From Chitinophagaceae bacterium (GTDB lineage: Bacteria; Bacteroidota; Bacteroidia; Chitinophagales; Chitinophagaceae): a DNA stretch of 6,150 nt. A program made the translations under genes and the position numbers. The stretch covers positions 1 to 6,150 of the forward strand of contig JADGPY010000038.1 of NCBI GenBank assembly GCA_017882205.1. Reading direction: 5' to 3'. Shown here in pieces: positions 1 to 6,150 of the stretch. Under the pieces are notes generated by a model, which searched no databases, was not told where the DNA came from, and worked only from the letters and a program-made list of their open reading frames with translations. Positions within the stretch are counted from its first letter, which is position 1. Every line of letters starts with the position of its first letter.

Positions 1-55
1 GGCCTCTTTGTGGTTAAATATTAATAAATATGTACCTTATCAAAAATTTACAGCT

Positions 56-166
56 ATGAGAATGATAAGATCAATTCCAATAATTATTTCCTTTCTATCT
101 CCCGTATTTCTCTATGCTCAATCAGAGCAAGACCATTTTAAAGAATATTTATTTCTATCGTTATGA
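56..166 (+). CDS. Possible 36-residue signal-peptide-like small ORF, or 3' end of an upstream gene
   Basis: An ATG at 56 opens a 36-codon frame ending in TGA at 164-166, so its stop overlaps the decarboxylase start as ATGA. The predicted peptide has a basic start (MRMIRS), a hydrophobic core of Ile, Phe, Leu and Pro, and a YAQ ending near residue 22 that resembles a Bacteroidota signal-peptidase site. Only about 14 residues follow. The same frame is open back to the left edge (base 2), so it could equally be the C-terminus of a longer upstream protein. Other readings are a leader peptide coupled to the decarboxylase, or a remnant of a secreted protein. No ribosome binding site is evident. I recognise no family, and whether it is translated is uncertain. 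Confidence 0.3.
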   Translation: MRMIRSIPIIISFLSPVFLYAQSEQDHFKEYLFLSL

Positions 167-1587
167 ATTATGAAGAATTCAGGGAAGCGGGGCATAGCCT
201 GGTTGATTACATTGCTAATTATTTAGAGCAATTAAAGGACAAACCTTTATTCCCGGATGTAGAGCCATCCATGATGTACAGTTTATTTGATGAACCCATT
301 CCTAACTCTCCTATTTCACTTAGTGCCATTCAGAAAACCCTTGAAGAAAAGCTTGTGCCATACTGTGCTCATGTAAACCATCCAGGTTATATGGGGTTGA
401 TTACACCATCGCCCAACCCGGCTGGGATACTTGGAGATTTTTTGGCTGCGGCGCTGAATCAAAATGTTGGAGCATATACTATAGGACCATCAGCTACTGC
501 TATGGAACTGCAGGTAGTTCGTTGGCTGAACGATTTGATTGGCTTTGATGCAAAGGCAGGAGGTAATCTAACAAGTGGGGGGATGATGGCTAATTTTATA
601 GGTTTGAAATTAGCACGAGACTGTACAAGCGGGGATACCATTCAATATGAGGGGGTCCAGGATAAATGGGCAGTCTATACTTCAGAGGAGCGGCATGTAT
701 CTATTGACAAAGCAGTGGATGCAATAGGCATCGGAAGAAATAGCCTTCGTGCAATCCCAACAGATGAAAACTACCAGGTAAGGATAGACGCATTAGAAGA
801 AGCTTTAGAAAAAGATAAAAAGGAAGGGATCAGGCCATTATGTATTGTCGGCCTTGGAGGCACCACAAACCTCGGCGCAGTTGATGACCTTGAAGCATTG
901 CATGTAATTGCCCATCGTGAAGAATGCTGGTTTCATGTAGATGCAGCATATGGCGGCGGGATGCTACTATCATTGGAAAATAAGGGACTACTCAAAGGTT
1001 TGCATCTTGCCGACTCGGTAACAATAGATCCGCATAAATGGTTCTATGCACCTCTTGACGTTGGAGCAGTGCTGGTAAAAGATCATGATCAACTTACACG
1101 ATCATTCGGTATTCAGCACCCTTATCTTATGGATCAGAACCAGAAAAAAAATGAACGCTACCAGTTTTACGTTCATGGATTCGAACAAAGCAAACGCTTT
1201 CGTAGTTTAAAAGTATGGATGAGTTTTCAGCATTATGGAAAGGACCAGATGGGAAGCTGGGTAGATAAAAATATTAACCAGGCCAGGCATTTGCACCAAC
1301 TGGCCTGCAATAGCACTGATTTTGAATCAGCTACTGAGCCAAAAATGTCTGCTATCTGCATACGGTACAAAGCTGAGGGATTAAGTAATGAGCAACTCTC
1401 CTTACTTCATATCCAGGTAGCCGAGCGCATTGAGAGGGCGGGGCAATATTGGTTTGCGACAACAGAATTAAAAGGCAAGACCTGGTTTAGGATCAATCCA
1501 GTCAATCTTAATACGACTATTGAAACAATGGATTCATTATTCAAAACGCTTCAAAAATACTGCCGGGAAGCTGAAGAACTTTTTTAA
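163..1587 (+). CDS. Group II PLP-dependent amino-acid decarboxylase (aromatic-L-amino-acid decarboxylase-like)
   Basis: This 474-residue cytosolic enzyme belongs to the PLP fold-type I group II decarboxylases, which remove the alpha-carboxylate of amino acids to give amines. The N-terminus (MNYEEFREAGHSLVDYIANY) matches the usual start of the aromatic amino-acid decarboxylase branch, which supports the ATG at 163, and the length fits the family. Visible active-site features are His178 in SEERHVS (ring-stacking position), the GGTTNLGAVDD stretch at 232-242, HVDAAYGG at 258-265 with Asp260 expected to pair with the PLP pyridine nitrogen, and DPHKW at 289-293 with Lys292 as the Schiff-base lysine. 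The KRFRSLKVW segment near 344-352 is also typical. Substrate cannot be read from sequence: tyrosine, DOPA, tryptophan or another amino acid are all possible, and remote relatives act on glutamate or diaminobutyrate. It converges on puuD and has no clear role in urate breakdown. Family call is firm, substrate is not. Confidence 0.9.
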   Translation: MNYEEFREAGHSLVDYIANYLEQLKDKPLFPDVEPSMMYSLFDEPIPNSPISLSAIQKTLEEKLVPYCAHVNHPGYMGLITPSPNPAGILGDFLAAALNQNVGAYTIGPSATAMELQVVRWLNDLIGFDAKAGGNLTSGGMMANFIGLKLARDCTSGDTIQYEGVQDKWAVYTSEERHVSIDKAVDAIGIGRNSLRAIPTDENYQVRIDALEEALEKDKKEGIRPLCIVGLGGTTNLGAVDDLEALHVIAHREECWFHVDAAYGGGMLLSLENKGLLKGLHLADSVTIDPHKWFYAPLDVGAVLVKDHDQLTRSFGIQHPYLMDQNQKKNERYQFYVHGFEQSKRFRSLKVWMSFQHYGKDQMGSWVDKNINQARHLHQLACNSTDFESATEPKMSAICIRYKAEGLSNEQLSLLHIQVAERIERAGQYWFATTELKGKTWFRINPVNLNTTIETMDSLFKTLQKYCREAEELF

Positions 1588-1597
1588 TTATTTGTAT

Positions 1598-3019
1598 TCA
1601 TTTTACATCAGCGCCCTGCTGTATCCAACACCGTATAATATCTCTTTCATCATCCGTCATATTGGTTTTATTATTTTGCGGCATTGTCTTGGTAATTACA
1701 ACCCGTTGCATGATCTTATCTTTCAAAAAGGCAATCTTTTCCGGTGTATCATACACTATCCCATTCGGAGGTGCACTCAGACTTGGATCTGTAGGATGTT
1801 TCGAATGACATGCGATACACCTTGCCTGGACAATTATATTTACTTCAGCAAAACTGATCTTGTTGCATGCGTTGGGGTTCATTTGAGGAGCAGAGATAAA
1901 TACTGCAGCAAGCAATACCAGCACAGATACCGGCATAACCCAAACATTATAACGTCCTTTTTCCCGGAGGTTAAGATAATGTTTAACACCAGCCGTTCCC
2001 ACAGATATGATCATAAGTATCAGCCAGGGATTTTTATAACCAAAGGTTGTAGGGAAATGATTACTGATCATTACAAACAATACCGGTAATGTAAAATAGT
2101 TGTTATGCAATGATCGTAAGCCTGCTTTTTTCCCAAGCCCTGGATCTGGTGGTATACCCTTTCGGCCGGCTTTCACCATTGCTTTCTGCGCAGGGATTAT
2201 AACAAAGAAAACGTTTGCTGCCATGATAGTTCCTATCATTGCTCCAAAATGAATGTATGCGGCGCGGCCACTGAAAACATGACTATAGAAATAAGCAAAT
2301 CCTGTGAGTAAGATAAACCCGACTATGGCAAACCATAGCGGTTTGTTAATCAGGGGGGTTTTGCACAAGAGATCATACATTAGCCATCCAATTACAAAAG
2401 AGCCAATTCCAATACTTACCGCCTCCGAAGGAGAAAGTTTTAAAACATTAGTATCTATCAGGAATCCACTTGCATTAAAATAATAGACAACAAACAAAAG
2501 GCAAAAACCGGTAAGCCAGGTAAAATACGATTCATATTTAAACCAATGCAATTCCCTGGGAATGGTTTGTGGGGCAACTTTATATTTTTCGAGATAATAA
2601 AATCCACCTCCATGAACGGCCCAGAGATTTCCTGCCAGTTCATCGCGTACATTATCTGTTCGGTTTAAAGCATTTTCCAGGAACACAAAATAAAAAGATG
2701 CACCTATCCAGGCAATCCCAAATGTAATGTGCATTAGTCTTATTATTAGGTTAAGCCATTCCATCATATGGGCTTCCCAGGGTGTACCTTTAACAGCGAG
2801 GTAAACAAAAATTAGCAGTACAATGACTGATAGAACAATTGCGGTATAGACGTAACCCTGGGATATGGAGATTTTATCAATAAAAATTTCCGCGTTATTA
2901 TCATCTCTTTGTTCCTGTTCACCCTTTGCAGTTTCTTCAACATGTCGAAAATAATAGGTAAGGATAACCAGCATTACCAGGATAAAACCAAGTACAGAAA
3001 ATATGAGAATATTGATCAT
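1598..3019 (-). CDS. puuD: Membrane-bound urate oxidase (urate hydroxylase) PuuD with C-terminal cytochrome c domain
   Basis: PuuD enzymes oxidise urate to 5-hydroxyisourate in the membrane, sending electrons to cytochrome c rather than directly to oxygen as in cofactor-free uricases. The 473-residue protein has a hydrophobic core with about eight predicted helices from residue 88 to 376, opening with the family-like segment EWLNLIIRLMHITFGIAWIG (87-106). Conserved-looking polar and aromatic stretches follow, such as NLWAVHGGGFYYLEKY (131-146), LHWFKYESYFTW (157-168) and HFGAMIGTIMAANVFFVIIP (257-276). The C-terminal domain, roughly 385-473, has one heme-binding motif CIACH (401-405) and a likely distal Met446 in TMPQN. 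Residues 1-80 add two further hydrophobic helices (about 4-23 and 57-76) joined by a charged linker, beyond the usual PuuD start. It is divergent from allB, and urate-to-allantoin chemistry links the two. The ATG at 3017-3019 has no clear ribosome binding site. Related uncharacterised membrane cytochromes are the main alternative. Confidence 0.9.
   Translation of the reverse strand: MINILIFSVLGFILVMLVILTYYFRHVEETAKGEQEQRDDNNAEIFIDKISISQGYVYTAIVLSVIVLLIFVYLAVKGTPWEAHMMEWLNLIIRLMHITFGIAWIGASFYFVFLENALNRTDNVRDELAGNLWAVHGGGFYYLEKYKVAPQTIPRELHWFKYESYFTWLTGFCLLFVVYYFNASGFLIDTNVLKLSPSEAVSIGIGSFVIGWLMYDLLCKTPLINKPLWFAIVGFILLTGFAYFYSHVFSGRAAYIHFGAMIGTIMAANVFFVIIPAQKAMVKAGRKGIPPDPGLGKKAGLRSLHNNYFTLPVLFVMISNHFPTTFGYKNPWLILMIISVGTAGVKHYLNLREKGRYNVWVMPVSVLVLLAAVFISAPQMNPNACNKISFAEVNIIVQARCIACHSKHPTDPSLSAPPNGIVYDTPEKIAFLKDKIMQRVVITKTMPQNNKTNMTDDERDIIRCWIQQGADVK
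1805..1819 (-). other. Covalent heme c attachment motif (CIACH) in PuuD
   Basis: Read on the minus strand, these 15 bases encode Cys-Ile-Ala-Cys-His (residues 401-405), the CXXCH motif that binds heme c through two thioethers, with His as proximal ligand. Met446 in TMPQN, 41 residues downstream, is the likely distal ligand. This implies the C-terminal domain is exported and matured by a cytochrome c biogenesis system. Confidence 0.9.
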
Positions 3020-3115
3020 GCGAAAGTTCAGGGTTTAGTTTTGATTTCAAGTCAGCGCCCAATTTAAAATTTAGTTTTCTATTTTTAAGGATTCATTTCA
3101 AAAATCATTAATAGA
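3020..3115. promoter_or_regulatory. Divergent promoter region between puuD and the allBCE operon
   Basis: This 96-bp gap separates two divergent start codons, so promoters for both transcripts should lie here or just inside the genes. The right half is very AT-rich. Bacteroidota promoters use a -7 box TAnnTTTG. On the plus strand TAGTTTTC at 3072-3079 and TATTTTTA at 3080-3087 each match five of its six fixed bases. On the minus strand TAAATTTT, reading from about 3074 to 3067, also matches five of six. None has a TTTG-type -33 element at the expected spacing, so these are only candidates. I see no convincing operator palindrome. A shared promoter region would suit co-regulation by purine or nitrogen status, but this is inference. 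Confidence 0.45.
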
Positions 3116-4474
3116 TTGACAACACTTGCAATTCATAGTAAACAAACAATTACGCCTTCCGGAGTGAAAGATGCAATTGTAATAATCAAGGATGGGATTA
3201 TAATTGACATCACTGATACTGAACCGGATAGCCAGGAAATAGAATATATTAATGTCGGCGATAAGGTACTGATGGCAGGGATTATAGATCCTCATGTACA
3301 CATCAATGAGCCTGGGCGAACAGATTGGGAAGGTTTTAATACCGCAACTACTGCGGCCATAGCGGGAGGAATTACAACCCTGGTTGACATGCCATTGAAT
3401 TCTTCACCTGTTACTACTTCTGTTCAGGGCTTTGAAGAGAAACTGGCTTCAACTGACGGTCAGCTTCATACAAATTGTGGATTCTGGGGCGGTGTAATAC
3501 CGGGTAATCAAAACAACATACAACCATTAATAAATATGGGTGTTCTGGGGTTTAAGGCCTTTCTCACCCATTCAGGGATTGACGAGTTTCCAAATATTTC
3601 AGAACAAGACCTTAGAAAGGTAATGCCAATAATAGCAGCAAGTGGACTGCCATTGCTGGTACATTGTGAGTTAGAAAATGCCAAAGTACCATCAACTGGA
3701 AGCGATCGGTCTTATCAAAGATATTTATTATCGAGACCCCGGCAGTGGGAAGAAAATGCCATTGCCTTGATGATTAAGCTATGCGAAGAATATAAGTGTA
3801 GAGTGCACATTGTTCACCTTTCTTCTGCAGATAGTATTGAACAGATTCAAAAGGCAAAGGAAAAAGGCCTTCCACTTACTGTTGAGACAGGTCAACATTA
3901 TTTATATTTCAATGCTGAATCTATCGGCGATGGAGAAACGCAGTTCAAGTGTGCTCCCCCTATCCGGGAGAAAGAGAATAATGAAAGACTCTGGCAGGGA
4001 TTGAAAGATGGAGTGATCGATTTTGTGGCTACGGACCACTCTCCTGCCCCACCGGTAATGAAATTGCTTGAATCAGGTGATTTTATAAAAAGCTGGGGAG
4101 GAATTGCCTCTCTGCAGTTCGCATTACCAACCTTATGGACTGCCGCAAAACAAAGAAGTTGTAATCTCAGTGACATAGCTAAATGGCTTTGCAACAATCC
4201 TTCTAAGCTAATAGGTTATCAGAACAACAAGGGAAGCATAGCAAATGGCTATGATGCTGATCTTGTAATATGGGATGAAAAGGAGAGTTTTATAGTTGAC
4301 AAAGAGATGATTTTACACAAACATAAAATTTCACCCTATATCGGGGAAACATTGCATGGAATAGTTGAACAGACATTTATTTCAGCAGAAAAAGTATTTG
4401 ATCATGGTACATTTGCACTTAATAAAGGAAAAATAATTAAAACACAGAACCCCGCAGGAGTGACATTATTATAA
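3116..4474 (+). CDS. allB: Allantoinase
   Basis: Allantoinase is a cytosolic binuclear-metal amidohydrolase that opens the hydantoin ring of allantoin to give allantoate. All expected metal ligands of the cyclic amidohydrolase family are visible: His60 and His62 in DPHVH, the carbamylated lysine Lys147 in GFKAF, His183 in LVHCE, His234 in HIVHLSS, and Asp307 in VATDHSP. The segment INEPGRTDWEGF after the first two histidines and FKCAPPIRE at 277-285 are characteristic of allantoinases rather than dihydroorotases. The 452-residue length is normal. The start appears to be TTG at 3116: no in-frame ATG precedes residue 53, the N-terminal beta-sandwich strands begin at once, and an in-frame TAA lies at 3086-3088. 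ATT or ATC codons at 3104-3109 are less likely starts. The usual ETCPHY motif reads ETGQHY here. It is the first gene of an operon, 8 bp before allC. Dihydropyrimidinase is a weaker alternative. Confidence 0.93.
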   Translation: MTTLAIHSKQTITPSGVKDAIVIIKDGIIIDITDTEPDSQEIEYINVGDKVLMAGIIDPHVHINEPGRTDWEGFNTATTAAIAGGITTLVDMPLNSSPVTTSVQGFEEKLASTDGQLHTNCGFWGGVIPGNQNNIQPLINMGVLGFKAFLTHSGIDEFPNISEQDLRKVMPIIAASGLPLLVHCELENAKVPSTGSDRSYQRYLLSRPRQWEENAIALMIKLCEEYKCRVHIVHLSSADSIEQIQKAKEKGLPLTVETGQHYLYFNAESIGDGETQFKCAPPIREKENNERLWQGLKDGVIDFVATDHSPAPPVMKLLESGDFIKSWGGIASLQFALPTLWTAAKQRSCNLSDIAKWLCNNPSKLIGYQNNKGSIANGYDADLVIWDEKESFIVDKEMILHKHKISPYIGETLHGIVEQTFISAEKVFDHGTFALNKGKIIKTQNPAGVTLL

Positions 4475-4482
4475 CACCGACA

Positions 4483-5721
4483 ATGGATGTATTAAACAGA
4501 GTTGACAACATCATGCAAAGGATCGAAGAACTGGCTTCTTGCAGTGAGGATCCTTCCTGCATCACCCGCAGGTTTGGTACCGAGGCTTTCATTGAAGCAA
4601 GGGGGAAAATATTTTCATGGATGGAAGAAGCCGGGCTTTCCACATCAGTGGATAATATTGGAAATGTACGTGGAAGATTGAAATCCAGCAATCCAGCAGC
4701 AAAAACATTTGTCCTGGGTTCACATTTCGATTCTGTATCAGACGCAGGTAAGTTCGATGGACCACTTGGGGTGATCGTGGCAATAGACCTTCTTCAAAAT
4801 CTCATTAAAGAGAATGAACAGCTCCCCTTTCACATTGAGTGTGTTGCATTCAGTGATGAGGAGGGGGTCAGGTTTCAAAGTACTTATCTTGGAAGTAAAG
4901 TGTTGACAGGCACATTCAATGAAGAATTACTAGTTAAAGCAGATGCTTCGGGAGTAACCCTGCAGCAGGTAATTAAAAACATGGGTGGGAATAAAGAAAA
5001 GCTGGTCAATGATGCTATCCCTGCTAAGAACTGGATGGGATATTTTGAGATCCATATCGAACAAGGCCCAATATTATATGAAAAAAATATCCCTGTTGCA
5101 GTTGTTACAGGTATTGCAGCGCAAAAAAGAATCGAGCTTATTTTTTCAGGAATAGCTGGGCATGCGGGAACCGTTCCTATGAATATGCGTTACGATGCAT
5201 TATGTGCAGCTGCTGAATGTATTATTGCGATTGAGAACTTTTCTCATCACCAGGAAAAATTTGTGGCCACAATTGGTAAGTTGGATATTCATAATTCAGC
5301 AAGCAATGTGATCCCGGGAAGAGTGACTTGCAGTTTAGATCTCAGGAGCATTGATGAAATGATCTTATCAGAAAACAGTCTTCATCTCAGTGATCTGGGC
5401 GAAGAAATTTGCAGAAAAAGGAACATTGGTTTTGAATGGAATATTATACAAGAAACCAGGCCAGTACATTGTGATACAAAGCTAAATGAATTGCTTAAGG
5501 AAGCTATAGCAGGCAATGGACATGAAGTAATGGAATTGGTCAGTGGCGCAGGTCATGATGCAGTAGCCATATCCCAGGTAGCTCCGGTTGCCATGCTATT
5601 TGTCAGGTGTTTTAAAGGAATTAGTCATAACCCTTTAGAAAACGTAGAAAAAAAGGATATTGCAGCCGCAATAAAAGTATCTGATGCTTTTCTTGTGAGG
5701 CTAAAGAGTTACTCACACTAA
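4483..5721 (+). CDS. allC: Allantoate amidohydrolase (M20 family)
   Basis: AllC hydrolyses allantoate to (S)-ureidoglycine, ammonia and CO2, using two divalent metal ions, usually manganese. The 412-residue protein has the M20/M28-type peptidase fold with a dimerisation insert. Visible residues are His81 in GSHFDSV, bridging Asp92 in KFDGPLGV, Glu126 and Glu127 in SDEEG (base and ligand), His191 in FEIHIEQGP, and His382 in ISHNPLE. The lid/dimer region carries GHAGTVPM at 226-233 with His227, NVIPG at 275-279 and LDLRS at 285-289, where Asn and Arg contact substrate in this family. GAGHDA lies at 355-360. The ATG at 4483 follows the allB stop by 8 bp, with no good ribosome binding site but probable co-transcription. 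N-carbamoyl-L-amino-acid hydrolase and ureidoglycolate amidohydrolase share this fold and motifs. Placement between allantoinase and ureidoglycine aminohydrolase makes allantoate the most likely substrate. Confidence 0.9.
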   Translation: MDVLNRVDNIMQRIEELASCSEDPSCITRRFGTEAFIEARGKIFSWMEEAGLSTSVDNIGNVRGRLKSSNPAAKTFVLGSHFDSVSDAGKFDGPLGVIVAIDLLQNLIKENEQLPFHIECVAFSDEEGVRFQSTYLGSKVLTGTFNEELLVKADASGVTLQQVIKNMGGNKEKLVNDAIPAKNWMGYFEIHIEQGPILYEKNIPVAVVTGIAAQKRIELIFSGIAGHAGTVPMNMRYDALCAAAECIIAIENFSHHQEKFVATIGKLDIHNSASNVIPGRVTCSLDLRSIDEMILSENSLHLSDLGEEICRKRNIGFEWNIIQETRPVHCDTKLNELLKEAIAGNGHEVMELVSGAGHDAVAISQVAPVAMLFVRCFKGISHNPLENVEKKDIAAAIKVSDAFLVRLKSYSH

Positions 5722-5731
5722 AAAAAGGAAA

Positions 5732-6150
5732 ATGGAAATATCTGCTTTAACGAGATCGGTTGTTAAACATAATCATGCAGTGATAAGTCCGGATGGATAT
5801 ATCAACAGCAATGTACCAGGTTATACAAACTGTACAGTGAATGTGATCATTAATGAACAGATGGGTGCAAGGCTTTGCCAGACCTTAATCACAGCCAACA
5901 ATGATTGTAACCTCTCTGGAAAAACAAAGTTGTCACAGGTATTTTTTTATATCGTCGATGGTAGTGCAACAGCAAGTGTAAATGATCAGACCAAAACACT
6001 TACCAAAGGACAATTTGTGTATGTGCCCATTGGGAAAGAATATTCATTTAATGATATCCCGGAAGGCACACAAATCCTGACCTTTCACAAATTCTATCAG
6101 CATCTGGAAGGATTTGATGTTCCCGGAGTACTTTTTGGAGATGCAGCAAA
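5732..6150 (+). CDS. allE: (S)-ureidoglycine aminohydrolase, N-terminal part, cut by window edge
   Basis: The frame from ATG at 5732 stays open for 139 codons to the right edge, about half of the usual roughly 260-residue bicupin. AllE deaminates (S)-ureidoglycine to (S)-ureidoglycolate and ammonia, the step after AllC. The N-terminus (LTRSVVKHNHAVISPDGYI, residues 6-24, then NVPGYTNC) follows the pattern of E. coli AllE/YlbA, whose N-terminus carries a similar VKH...L/ISPDG...PG stretch. The cupin strands follow around 68-118, including VFFYIVDGSATASV and KGQFVYVPIGKEYSF. No histidine metal cluster is seen here, which fits the family because the metal site lies in the C-terminal cupin beyond the window. 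The start is 10 bp after the allC stop and preceded by AGGA at 5726-5729, a weak, closely spaced ribosome binding site. Its position as third gene after allB and allC supports the call. Confidence 0.88.
   Translation, partial: MEISALTRSVVKHNHAVISPDGYINSNVPGYTNCTVNVIINEQMGARLCQTLITANNDCNLSGKTKLSQVFFYIVDGSATASVNDQTKTLTKGQFVYVPIGKEYSFNDIPEGTQILTFHKFYQHLEGFDVPGVLFGDAA

Noticed and set aside
1575..1600. A run of T after the end of the decarboxylase as a possible intrinsic terminator
   Set aside because: The T-run is preceded by no stable GC-rich stem that I can pair by eye, so it does not qualify as a terminator.
1520..2089. A 189-codon plus-strand open frame overlapping the decarboxylase 3' end and the antisense of puuD
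   Set aside because: Its composition is biased to Tyr, His, Cys, Ile and Arg with no recognisable domain, and it lies opposite the strongly supported heme domain and helices of PuuD. It is a shadow frame.
3116..3121. TTGACA matching the sigma-70 -35 consensus
   Set aside because: It coincides with the TTG start and next codon of allB, there is no suitable -10 box for a useful transcript, and Bacteroidota do not rely on that consensus.
3098..3301. A 67-codon minus-strand open frame spanning the allB start and the intergenic region
   Set aside because: It is antisense to the first metal-binding region of allB, low-complexity in composition, and has no homology I recognise. Divergent puuD already accounts for minus-strand transcription here.
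3898..4197. A 99-codon minus-strand open frame inside allB
   Set aside because: It is antisense to conserved allantoinase motifs, including the Asp307 region, and its predicted protein shows no family features.
4455..4460. CAGGAG as a Shine-Dalgarno sequence for allC
   Set aside because: It lies 22 bases before the ATG at 4483, too far for normal ribosome placement, and falls inside the allB coding sequence.

Overview
The window reads as part of a purine (urate/allantoin) catabolism locus from a Bacteroidota bacterium, possibly Chitinophagia- or Sphingobacteriia-like. The grounds are moderately AT-rich DNA, start codons with no clear Shine-Dalgarno sequence, isoleucine/lysine/asparagine-rich proteins, and a signal-peptide-like segment ending in the Tyr-Ala-Gln cleavage pattern common in that phylum. 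The genus is an inference; no RNA marker gene is present.

Layout, left to right: (1) bases 1-166 hold an open frame entering from the left edge and a possible 36-residue peptide whose stop overlaps the next start as ATGA. (2) A complete group II PLP-dependent amino-acid decarboxylase on the plus strand (163-1587). (3) A convergent minus-strand gene for a PuuD-type membrane urate oxidase with a C-terminal cytochrome c domain (1598-3019). Only 10 bp separate the two 3' ends. (4) A 96-bp divergent intergenic region (3020-3115). (5) A tight plus-strand operon: allantoinase allB (TTG start, 3116-4474), allantoate amidohydrolase allC (4483-5721), and the first 139 codons of (S)-ureidoglycine aminohydrolase allE (from 5732, cut by the right edge). 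The gaps are 8 and 10 bp.

Together the last four genes trace a pathway. PuuD oxidises urate to 5-hydroxyisourate at the membrane, passing electrons to cytochrome c. Two further steps not seen here (5-hydroxyisourate hydrolase and OHCU decarboxylase) give allantoin. AllB opens the ring to allantoate, AllC releases ammonia and CO2 to give ureidoglycine, and AllE deaminates this to ureidoglycolate. The result is nitrogen scavenging from urate. The missing steps are likely encoded beyond the right edge or elsewhere. The decarboxylase has no obvious link to this pathway.

I found no CRISPR array, RNA gene, insertion sequence, phage feature or clearly novel system. The points most worth a second look are the N-terminal extension of PuuD, the short overlapping ORF before the decarboxylase, the unusual allB start, and a departure from a conserved allantoinase motif.
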